DNA of 64,000 nt from an uncultured Dysosmobacter sp. (GTDB lineage Bacteria > Bacillota > Clostridia > Oscillospirales > Oscillospiraceae): the NCBI GenBank assembly GCA_934590165.1, contig CAKTOO010000016.1, positions 4,360 to 68,359 on the forward strand, in the 5' to 3' direction. A program made the position numbers and the translations under genes. The notes below the pieces were generated by a model. It saw only the letters and a program-made list of their open reading frames with translations. It did not search any database and was not told the origin of the DNA. Below are positions 34,662 to 41,583 of this stretch, in pieces; the stretch's first letter is position 1; the number at the start of each line of letters is the position of its first letter.

Positions 34662-36494
34662 ATGGACAAGATGTGGAAATCAATTGCGGACAAGCTGCCA
34701 AAGCAGCCATGCGATAGTCTCATCGAGGATATTATGCGGGACGTATACGATTCAGAAGCCCTTGGAGAGACCCTGATCCTCTATCATCGTGAGCCGGTTG
34801 AGATTAGGGAGCCGTTGCAGCAGACAATGACTGCGGAGGATTTTTATCGGTGGGAGCGGACTGCAAAGCACCGGTGGGGAGCTCGCTGCACCTGCTCCAA
34901 CTGCGGAGAGGACTTTACGGCCGGATACGTCAACAGAAAAGGACACCGTGGCATAGTTCTCGACAGCGGTGAAGACGGAGTGGTTTATACGGGATATTCC
35001 GAAGCCAGCAATGGCGGTACGGAATTCTTTGACGGCGAAACGCTTCTGTGCCCGTTTTGCTGGAACATCGGCATAGTGACCCGCCGATTGGAGCTGCGTT
35101 CCGGACGTACATATCAAGTGCTCCAGGCAGAGGTACTCAATGTGGACGCTTACACAGTAATCATGTACTGGCTGGTCAGCCGACACTTGGACGATTGCGG
35201 CTCGGATGTTCTCTTGTTTTATCCGAGCAGTGCCCTTTTGGTGGATATGGACGGAAAACTCCAACGCTTCCGGGCTAAGCGATACGGACAGGAAATCACG
35301 GAGGTGGTTTGGACTCCATGCTTCTATTCCAGAGACCCGATGCAGATGACGTATTACTCCTGGGATGCGAAAAACCATCGGAAGGTTGGAGGGTGGACCT
35401 GCATTTACGGCCCGGATCTGGACGGTCATACCGGTGAAAAGACTGCCCTGGATAAGTACATAGGCGCCGGAGGGTGCTGGCCAGGAGCCTATCTCCATGT
35501 GTGGCAGAAGCACAAACAGGTAGAGAATTTGATGCGGCAGGGCTTTGCCGAAGCAGTGGTATCGACTATCGACGATAGATTAGACCGCGCAGCTTATTAT
35601 TATGACCTGTGTGAAGCCCCTACTATCCCCTGGGTGGACTGGAGCGAAGTCAAGCCAAACAGGATGCTGCACATGAGCAAGGGCGCGTTCCGTGAGATAT
35701 CCAAGAAGAAATGGAGAGATGACGCGGCCAGCTGCTGGGACAAGTACAACCACACTATTCCTGACGCGGATGCGCTGGAATTTGAAGCGTGCCGGGAGAA
35801 GATCAAAGCAAAAAATGTTGAGAAGATCCTTGACATGATTCAGGCCGGTTGGAATGACCTTCAGCCGCTGCGTGTCGTGCGGTATCTGGAAAAGCAGGGA
35901 CTGTTAGAAGACGGCACCCAGCATTTGATTGATTACCGAAAGATGCTGCGTGATACGGATACTCCGGAGACTGAGGAGACTTTATGGCCCAAGGACCTGA
36001 TGGCAGCCCACGAGCGTCTTACACAGGCCTGGGCGGCCTGCCACCACACAGAGTATCATCTTGGCTTTACCAGCACGTATATCATGTACAAGCCACTTGA
36101 GTGGACGGACGGGGAGCTTTGCATCGTTCTTCCTCAGAATGCACAGGCCCTTGTGGATGAAGGCAATACCCTGCGCCACTGCGTGGGCGGATACAGTAAG
36201 GAACATTGCTCCGGTAAGCCTATATTCTTTGTCCGGCATTACCGTCGTCCAGAGCGCAGCTACTACACTCTGCAGATCAACATGACCGGACAGTTACCCT
36301 ATGAGATTCAGCTCCACGGCTACGGTAACGAGCACCATGGGGAGTTCAAGCAGTACCGGCATAAGATTCCATGCAAGGTCCGGGAGTTCTGTGACCGGTG
36401 GGAGCGTGAGGTCTTACAGCCGTGGTTTGCAGAGCAGCGGAAGCCGAAAAAGAAGCTGAGCAACAGTAAGAAAAAAGAAGGGATTGCTGCGTAA
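34662..36494 (+). CDS. PcfJ-like protein with zinc-finger motifs
   Basis: 610 aa. An N-terminal four-Cys pattern (CTCSNCGEDF near 73-82, CPFCW near 128) suggests a zinc-bound module. The C-terminal third carries the PcfJ domain, with the signature NTLRHCVGGYSKEHCSG near residue 503 and the EIQLHGYGNEHH block. PcfJ-like genes are common in conjugative and phage elements of Firmicutes, but no biochemical role is established. It follows PcfK by four bases. Confidence 0.8.
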   Translation: MDKMWKSIADKLPKQPCDSLIEDIMRDVYDSEALGETLILYHREPVEIREPLQQTMTAEDFYRWERTAKHRWGARCTCSNCGEDFTAGYVNRKGHRGIVLDSGEDGVVYTGYSEASNGGTEFFDGETLLCPFCWNIGIVTRRLELRSGRTYQVLQAEVLNVDAYTVIMYWLVSRHLDDCGSDVLLFYPSSALLVDMDGKLQRFRAKRYGQEITEVVWTPCFYSRDPMQMTYYSWDAKNHRKVGGWTCIYGPDLDGHTGEKTALDKYIGAGGCWPGAYLHVWQKHKQVENLMRQGFAEAVVSTIDDRLDRAAYYYDLCEAPTIPWVDWSEVKPNRMLHMSKGAFREISKKKWRDDAASCWDKYNHTIPDADALEFEACREKIKAKNVEKILDMIQAGWNDLQPLRVVRYLEKQGLLEDGTQHLIDYRKMLRDTDTPETEETLWPKDLMAAHERLTQAWAACHHTEYHLGFTSTYIMYKPLEWTDGELCIVLPQNAQALVDEGNTLRHCVGGYSKEHCSGKPIFFVRHYRRPERSYYTLQINMTGQLPYEIQLHGYGNEHHGEFKQYRHKIPCKVREFCDRWEREVLQPWFAEQRKPKKKLSNSKKKEGIAA

Positions 36495-36640
36495 TGAGAA
36501 TTTTGAAAACCGGCGACACCTGTCCTTGCTGCGGAATGCCCATCAAGACTACGGACCCGGACACCTTGTATGTGCTGTCCATTCTGAACGAATGGATCGA
36601 GAGGGACAAAAGGAGGTCAGAATCCAATGACGAGAAATGA
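36494..36640 (+). CDS. 48-aa zinc-ribbon protein
   Basis: Starts ATG at 36494 overlapping the upstream stop. Contains CPCCGMPI and a charged C-terminus (NEWIERDKRRSESNDEK). A typical tiny phage ORF of unknown role. Confidence 0.55.
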   Translation: MRILKTGDTCPCCGMPIKTTDPDTLYVLSILNEWIERDKRRSESNDEK

Positions 36641-36734
36641 GCGGCGGAGGCGGCGCCGGGTCCTGTCCTGTATGGCGGCGGTGATCTTCCTGCTGGCCCT
36701 GTGGGGCTGGACGCTGGCGTTGGCGTTGGGGTGA
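36627..36734 (+). CDS. 35-aa membrane peptide
   Basis: ATG at 36627 after AAAGGAGG. A run of Arg at the N-terminus (NERRRRRRVL) is followed by one hydrophobic helix (MAAVIFLLALWGWTLALALG). Plausible single-pass peptide. Confidence 0.5.
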   Translation: MTRNERRRRRRVLSCMAAVIFLLALWGWTLALALG

Positions 36735-36943
36735 GGCGGCCCGCCCCGCCTTGCGGCGCGGAATGCCCGCGCCGCAGCACTGCCTGTCACGACCCGAAGA
36801 TCTGCCCCGCGTGGGGCGAATATCAAACGGCGCTGGCAGAGTATAAGGCCATTCTGGCCGCCGGCCGACGGGCCGTGGACGATTACGAAAAGGTCCGAAA
36901 CGGCCGGGATGACCGGGAGATGCTGAAAAAGCGATGGAGGTAG
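36731..36943 (+). CDS. Cys-rich small phage protein
   Basis: 70 aa, GTG at 36731 overlapping the upstream stop. Cysteines in CGAECPRRSTACHDPKICPAW form a pattern seen in many Firmicutes phage small proteins. Basic C-terminal helix. Function unknown. Confidence 0.6.
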   Translation: MRRPAPPCGAECPRRSTACHDPKICPAWGEYQTALAEYKAILAAGRRAVDDYEKVRNGRDDREMLKKRWR

Positions 36944-36945
36944 AC

Positions 36946-37266
36946 ATGGAGTTTTACGAGCTTGCCGAGGCCCTGCGGTCCATGAAGGTGGAGACCGGCA
37001 GTCTGGTGTGTCTTGGCTGCCGGCACGAGGATAACTGCGGCATCAAGGGCTGTGCCATCCTGGAGAACGCTGCCTCTGCCATCGACATTTTGCCGAAGGA
37101 GGTCGGCAGGGCGGCATCAAATTGGTGCGGAGCGCTGCAAGAATGCGCCCGGCTGAGAGCGGACCAAAGGAAGCTGCTGGACGCCTACAATGCCATGAGT
37201 CGGGATTTGGAGGCCAGAACAAAGCAGGTGCGTGAATTGCAGGAGGAACTGGAACGTGTTAAATAA
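36946..37266 (+). CDS. Cys-cluster coiled-coil protein, copy 1
   Basis: 106 aa, ATG at 36946 after TGGAGGT. N-terminal CLGCRHEDNCGIKGCAIL (about residues 22-39) has four cysteines and probably binds zinc; the C-terminal 50 residues form a coiled coil (MSRDLEARTKQVRELQEELE). It is clearly related to the gene at 37666, on the other side of ssb. Confidence 0.65.
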   Translation: MEFYELAEALRSMKVETGSLVCLGCRHEDNCGIKGCAILENAASAIDILPKEVGRAASNWCGALQECARLRADQRKLLDAYNAMSRDLEARTKQVRELQEELERVK

Positions 37267-37669
37267 AATCATCATCATGGGCCGTCTGGTCCGGGACCCG
37301 GAGCTGCGCCGCACCCAGAGCGGTACGGCGGTGACGTCCTTCCGCCTGGCGGTGGACCGGGACTATAAGACCGAGGACGGCAGCAAGCAGGCGGACTTCT
37401 TTGACGTGGTGGCTTGGCGTTCCACGGCGGAGTTTGTCAGCAAGTATTTCACCAAGGGCCGCATGGCCGTTGTGGATGGCCGGCTCCAGAGCCGCCCGTG
37501 GACGGACAAGGATGGAAACAAGCGTGTGGCCATTGAGGTCGTGGCTGAGAGCGTGTATTTCGGCGACAGCAAGCGGTCCGAATCGGACACAGCCGGCGGA
37601 CCGCCTCCCGGCTGGGACCAGGAGCCGCAGGAGCTGCCGGACGAGGAGAAAGGAGAGCTGCCGTTTTGA
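37256..37669 (+). CDS. ssb: Single-stranded DNA-binding protein
   Basis: 137 aa. OB-fold with NKIIIMGRLVRDPELRRTQS, FRLAVDRDY, DFFDVVAWRSTAEFV and KGRMAVVDGRLQSRPW, and the acidic C-terminal tip ending GELPF, used for partner docking. GTG start at 37256 with AGGAGG about 10 bases upstream; it overlaps the previous stop. Binds ssDNA at the phage replication fork. Confidence 0.95.
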   Translation: MLNKIIIMGRLVRDPELRRTQSGTAVTSFRLAVDRDYKTEDGSKQADFFDVVAWRSTAEFVSKYFTKGRMAVVDGRLQSRPWTDKDGNKRVAIEVVAESVYFGDSKRSESDTAGGPPPGWDQEPQELPDEEKGELPF

Positions 37670-37998
37670 CGACCATGGATTACACAGAGACGATGCAGGC
37701 GCTAAGGCGGCTGAAGGTCAAGACCTGGAGCCTGGCGTGCCTGGGCTGTGGTTATGAGCATAACTGCTTTGTCCATGGATGCGCCATCCTGCGAAATGCG
37801 GAGGAGCATATGGAGGCTCAACTGCATCTTTTTGATACATTTGATGCGGCTATTCGAGAGAATGAGGAGCTCGAGCGGATGCTGGCAGAAAGCGAGGCGG
37901 CCGGGAGCGACCTGACCCGCCAGCTGGCAGCAGCCCGGAAGGAACTGGCGGAGGTCAAGGCGGAGCGGGATGCGGCGCTGAAAGGCGGTGAGGGCTGA
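37666..37998 (+). CDS. Cys-cluster coiled-coil protein, copy 2
   Basis: 110 aa. CLGCGYEHNCFVHGCAIL matches the copy-1 cluster at the same spacing; a coiled coil follows (ENEELERMLAESEAAG, LAAARKELAEVKAERDAAL). TTG at 37666 overlaps the ssb stop; the ATG at 37675 is an alternative. Paralogue of the 36946 gene. Confidence 0.65.
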   Translation: MTTMDYTETMQALRRLKVKTWSLACLGCGYEHNCFVHGCAILRNAEEHMEAQLHLFDTFDAAIRENEELERMLAESEAAGSDLTRQLAAARKELAEVKAERDAALKGGEG

Positions 37999-38552
37999 TG
38001 GCAAAGGCCGTTTTGATCTCTATTCAGCCGAAATGGTGTGAACTGATTGCATCTGGGGAAAAGACGGTGGAAGTCCGCAAGACTAGGCCGAAACTGGAAA
38101 CGCCGTTCAAGTGCTATATCTACATGACAACCGGTGATGCGTCTATCCATGACGGGAAAGGAATGGTACATCACCACTCAGGCGGGCGATGCGTCATTGG
38201 CGAGTTTGTGTGTGACAGGGTTTGCCCGATTGCATATACGCTGGATGGCTTCGCGGATGTGGTTGACAGCAAAACAACCTGTATGAGGCCAAAGGAATTT
38301 ATCAAATATGGAACAGGGAAGCCACTGTACGGCTGGCACATCTCCGACCTCGTGATCTACGACAAGCCAAAAGAACTGAACGAGTTTTATAAATGCGGAA
38401 CACTCAGCGCAGATGATTTTCTATGTCAGCTTTACGACGGTAGCGGAAATCCAAGGCGTAGCAGCTATGCAAGCTATCTGTTCACACAGCAAATTCGTGG
38501 GGCGCCGCAGAGCTGGTGCTATGTCGAAGAATTGAAAGGTGGTGCAAAATGA
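37998..38552 (+). CDS. ASCH-domain protein
   Basis: 184 aa. N-terminal ASCH fold: VLISIQPKWCELIASGEKTV then EVRKTRPK, with ISDLVIYDKPKELNEF near residue 115, as in small phage ASCH proteins. ASCH domains are predicted to bind RNA or modified nucleotides. No second domain is recognised. ATG overlaps the previous stop by one base. Confidence 0.75.
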   Translation: MAKAVLISIQPKWCELIASGEKTVEVRKTRPKLETPFKCYIYMTTGDASIHDGKGMVHHHSGGRCVIGEFVCDRVCPIAYTLDGFADVVDSKTTCMRPKEFIKYGTGKPLYGWHISDLVIYDKPKELNEFYKCGTLSADDFLCQLYDGSGNPRRSSYASYLFTQQIRGAPQSWCYVEELKGGAK

Positions 38553-38938
38553 CCGATAAACAGAGGATTGCCTATGAGTGGGCAAAAAGCCACGAATACC
38601 CATCCGTTGCGGCACAATATGCCCGGGAACTGGCGGGCCTGGTAGATGATTTGACCGCCGTTCTCCGCGTTCAACAGGAGCAGGAGATCAAGGCCACCAC
38701 CGGCGAAGGACTAAGATGCAAATACATTGTCCGAAAAGCTGATACTGGAGATGGCGTAGACGGATGCTTTGTACTGCGGCCTGACAGAGACCGTGCTGCT
38801 ATTGCTGCCTTACGCGCTTATGCGGCGGCTACGGATGACAAGGCGCTATCCGCTGACATTATCAACTGGGTAGGTCAGGAGCGCAACGATCCTTTGACGC
38901 TGGACGAGCTGCGCCAGAAGCCGGAGGAGACGGTATGA
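38549..38938 (+). CDS. Hypothetical phage protein
   Basis: 129 aa, ATG at 38549 overlapping the upstream stop. Mixed helical protein; the end DPLTLDELRQKPEETV resembles the C-terminal start of small phage DUF551-like proteins. No further function visible. Confidence 0.55.
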   Translation: MTDKQRIAYEWAKSHEYPSVAAQYARELAGLVDDLTAVLRVQQEQEIKATTGEGLRCKYIVRKADTGDGVDGCFVLRPDRDRAAIAALRAYAAATDDKALSADIINWVGQERNDPLTLDELRQKPEETV

Positions 38939-39072
38939 CATTGACCGAAATGTTCAACGTTTGCGATGAGTGTGCATATTGTCCGTCTCTGTGTGGGAGT
39001 GACCCGGAAATCTGTGTGAGGGAGTATGCGAAACTGCATCAGCAGCCAGCGGAGGAGGATGGCCATGATTGA
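38935..39072 (+). CDS. 45-aa Cys-rich protein
   Basis: ATG at 38935 overlapping the previous stop. Five cysteines in VCDECAYCPSLCGSDPEICV, suggesting metal binding. It ends EEDGHD and overlaps the next start. Confidence 0.55.
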   Translation: MTLTEMFNVCDECAYCPSLCGSDPEICVREYAKLHQQPAEEDGHD

Positions 39073-39262
39073 CTTTGGTTACTACGATTTTTCTTTCAGA
39101 GGCATTCAACCAGAGGTGGAGGCAAACATCGTCACAGGTGTCGGCCGACATCATAAGCGGGGCCGCCAAAAAGCAGAACCCTATCGCAAACAAAAGAAAA
39201 AGGCTGCTGCCAGGATGAAGAAGCAGAGCCGGAAGCGGAACAGGAGCAGTGCCCATGGCTGA
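39065..39262 (+). CDS. Small, strongly basic protein
   Basis: 65 aa, ATG at 39065 after GGAGGAGG. The second half is Lys/Arg-rich (RHHKRGRQKAEPYRKQKKK), so nucleic-acid binding is likely. Overlaps both neighbours. Confidence 0.55.
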   Translation: MIDFGYYDFSFRGIQPEVEANIVTGVGRHHKRGRQKAEPYRKQKKKAAARMKKQSRKRNRSSAHG

Positions 39263-39983
39263 CGGACCGTGGATCTGTGTACGGCAGCGGGCGGGGCCTC
39301 TGATCAAGGAGTGCCGGGCCTTGCGGCCGCGGCTCAGCAAAGACGATTCCACGTGGGAGAGGAACCAGAAAAACCACATCCTCATCCCACGGGGTGATTC
39401 CTCCGTTTGCAGGAGCAGTGTGGACCGCCTGGAGCTGCGTCTGGCATTGTTCGGCTTTGAGGGAAGCTTTTATTCACTGACCTTTGATGATGAGCATCTG
39501 CCTCCTGCTTTCCGGGATGTGGAGAAAGTCTGGCGGTCTTATCTTTACCAGCTGCGAAAATGGCGTGGCTGTCCGTTTGATTACGTCTATAACATCGAGG
39601 GCAAGCACGGGGGCCACCGGTATCACCTCCATCTGGTGCTGCGGGACAGCGATTTCTCACCGGCGGAGGTGCGGCACCTCTGGCAGCGTGGCTGGGTGGA
39701 TGACGAGCCGGTGCTCCGCGGACCAAACGACAGCTACCGGCGGCTTGCGAGATATCTGCTCAAGGAGTCCACAGACGGCATCACCATCCCAATCGGCAAG
39801 CGGGTATGCCGCTGGAGCCAGAGCCTTAACCATAAGCTGCCAAAGCCTGAGAGCTTCCGGGCAAAGAGCGGCGTCATCCGCATCCCGCGGGAGGCTACGG
39901 CCAGAGGAATCTATGAGACCCAGAACGAGTTTGGCGCCTACCGTTACGCATGGTATATCAAGCCGCAGAAAACGGAACTTTAA
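39255..39983 (+). CDS. HUH endonuclease, rolling-circle Rep-like
   Basis: 242 aa. Motif 1 is FYSLTFDDEHLPP (residues 72-84), the HUH motif is H124-L125-H126 within GHRYHLHLVL, and the tyrosine motif is Y167-LL-K170 in RLARYLLKES. This set matches single-Tyr rolling-circle replication/relaxase-like nucleases of phages and plasmids. ATG at 39255 about eight bases after GGAGCA. It lies at the end of the early module, whereas theta-type genes (initiator, DnaB, SSB) are also present, so its job is unclear: late-stage concatemer replication, recombination, or transfer. Confidence 0.75.
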   Translation: MADGPWICVRQRAGPLIKECRALRPRLSKDDSTWERNQKNHILIPRGDSSVCRSSVDRLELRLALFGFEGSFYSLTFDDEHLPPAFRDVEKVWRSYLYQLRKWRGCPFDYVYNIEGKHGGHRYHLHLVLRDSDFSPAEVRHLWQRGWVDDEPVLRGPNDSYRRLARYLLKESTDGITIPIGKRVCRWSQSLNHKLPKPESFRAKSGVIRIPREATARGIYETQNEFGAYRYAWYIKPQKTEL

Positions 39984-40058
39984 ATTTAGAATAAGTACCT
40001 TATTACTTGAAATATAGTTGAATAACTCACAAAACCAAAAGAAAGCGAGGAGAAAGCC

Positions 40059-40256
40059 TTGACGAACGTGCAAAAGCAGACTATACTGGCAGTAAAGAAC
40101 GGATGGGTTTCGTGCCCGCATTGTCGGAACGGACGCTTGATGAAGGTCCTGCCGGATACGGAAGGATCAAGCATACAGGTTTTTTGCAAGCATTGCAGAA
40201 AAGAAATTATCCTGGATATTCACAAGGGCATGGGAGTTGAGCTCCACGGCCAGTGA
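40059..40256 (+). CDS. Cys-rich KTR-domain protein
   Basis: 65 aa. Two Cys pairs, CPHC and CKHC, around GRLMKVLPDTEGSSI match the Cys_rich_KTR family, common in Firmicutes mobile elements. TTG start after GCGAGGAG. A structured terminator overlaps its 3' end. Confidence 0.7.
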   Translation: MTNVQKQTILAVKNGWVSCPHCRNGRLMKVLPDTEGSSIQVFCKHCRKEIILDIHKGMGVELHGQ

Positions 40257-40296
40257 ACACCCCGAGAGGGGATGGACACTAGCCGTGGAGCTTTTT
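40240..40296 (+). terminator. Complex terminator ending the early operon
   Basis: Outer stem 40240-40250 with 40282-40292, a middle stem AGTG/CACT, and inner hairpin CCCCGAGAGGGG (40260-40271), followed by TTTTTATTTT. The stem begins inside the KTR coding region. Confidence 0.75.
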
Positions 40297-40319
40297 ATTT
40301 TGCCTGGAGGTGATAGCCC

Positions 40320-40697
40320 ATGGCAATGAAGCCGCTCCGGCCTTGCCAGCATCCAGGATGCTGCGTCCTGGTGCCGGGCGGATACTGTGACGCCCACCGT
40401 CCCAAGCGGGATGCGGACCGCAGCGAGGAGGCCAAGAGCTGGCGCTGGATGTACCAGACGCCGGAGTGGACAGACGACCTGCGGCCCACACAGCTCCTGC
40501 GAGAGCCGTTTTGCCGTATCTGCGCCCAGCATGGCAGGCGGGTACGGGCTACCGACGTGGACCACATCGTGGACCACAAGGGAGACTGGGACAAGTTCGC
40601 TGACCGGAGCAATCTGGAAAGCCTGTGCCACTCCTGCCACAGCCGCAAAACGGCGCGGGAATTGTGGCAAAATCAAGCGAAAAATAAGCGCCGCTGA
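40320..40697 (+). CDS. HNH endonuclease, packaging-associated
   Basis: 125 aa. Two Cys pairs (CRIC, CHSC) frame the HNH core: DVDHIVDHKGDWDKFADRSN and LESLCHSCHSRKT. ATG after GGAGGTGA. An HNH gene just before the terminase small subunit is the rule in cos-packaging phages of the HK97 group, where the HNH protein helps terminase cut cos. Confidence 0.88.
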   Translation: MAMKPLRPCQHPGCCVLVPGGYCDAHRPKRDADRSEEAKSWRWMYQTPEWTDDLRPTQLLREPFCRICAQHGRRVRATDVDHIVDHKGDWDKFADRSNLESLCHSCHSRKTARELWQNQAKNKRR

Positions 40698-41070
40698 AAC
40701 AGAAACCGGGCCCAGCTTTGGGCGCATAAGCGCGTGACGCTCGCGCCGCGCGGGGTTCTTTGCGGACCCTCCCCCGGTCAAAAAAGTTTCAGCCGGCGCG
40801 CTCAAGACCGCATGCACCCCTCCGTACAGGGTTTTTTCCCCATGGGGATTTCAGCGGTCCGGCGTGCTCCCCGGCGTTGAGCCGGGGTGTGGTATTCCTC
40901 CTTCCCCGTGTCCTGGATCTCCCTCCAGGGCCGGGGAGTGCGCCGGACGATCATTGCGCGGCTTTCTTCCGGGTGGCTTGCCACCGCCCAACTTCACCTT
41001 TTTGTTCCGGGTAGCCTGCCATGATCGGCCGGCCGCCCGGAAGAGGGCCGCGCGGAAAGGAGCAGAGTAT
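40698..41070. other. Intergenic packaging region, candidate cos
   Basis: About 370 bases without a gene, between HNH and terS. Contains an inverted motif GACCCTCCCCCGGTC (40767-40781), an A6 tract, and a hairpin CCCCGGC/GCCGGGG (40869-40887). In HK97-like phages cos lies just here. The exact cut site cannot be read. Confidence 0.45.
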
Positions 41071-41583
41071 ATGCCAGGCAAACGGCAGCCTACCGATGTA
41101 GTCAAGGAAAACGGAAGAAAACACATGACACAGGCCGAGGAAGATGAGCGCCGGGACAAAGAAGTCCATGTGCCGCCTCCGGACAAAGCGGTCCCCCCAA
41201 AGTGGCTGCTGAAAAAGTTCCATAAGGAATTTTGCGAGATCGGCGAGATCCTGCGGACTGCCGGCCTGTATGCCGAGCTGGATAGGGACGTCCTGGCTCA
41301 GTACTTTGTTTGCAGGGAACGCTGGCTCCATGCAGACAAGCTGGCTGCCAAGGCCATCCGGGACAAGGACGATAAGCTGGCCAAGGAGTGGTCCAGCGTG
41401 CAGGCCTCTTACTTCAAGCAGGCCAGACAGTGCGCGGAGTCCATGGGCCTGTCGGTCACCAGCCGGTGCCGGATCGTGGTTCCGTCGGCATTGGTCAATG
41501 CGGCCGGCGCCGCACCGGAGGATGATGCGGACGAGTTTACCAGGACACTGCGTGCCAGGCAGGCGGCCGCTCTGGGATGTTGA
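41071..41583 (+). CDS. terS: Terminase small subunit (P27 family)
   Basis: 170 aa. After a basic N-terminus come a helical DNA-binding region (PPKWLLKKFHKEFCEIGEIL) and the P27-type block CRERWLHADKLAAKAIRDKD. ATG at 41071 after GGAAAGGAGC. It recognises phage DNA and stimulates the large subunit. Confidence 0.88.
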   Translation: MPGKRQPTDVVKENGRKHMTQAEEDERRDKEVHVPPPDKAVPPKWLLKKFHKEFCEIGEILRTAGLYAELDRDVLAQYFVCRERWLHADKLAAKAIRDKDDKLAKEWSSVQASYFKQARQCAESMGLSVTSRCRIVVPSALVNAAGAAPEDDADEFTRTLRARQAAALGC

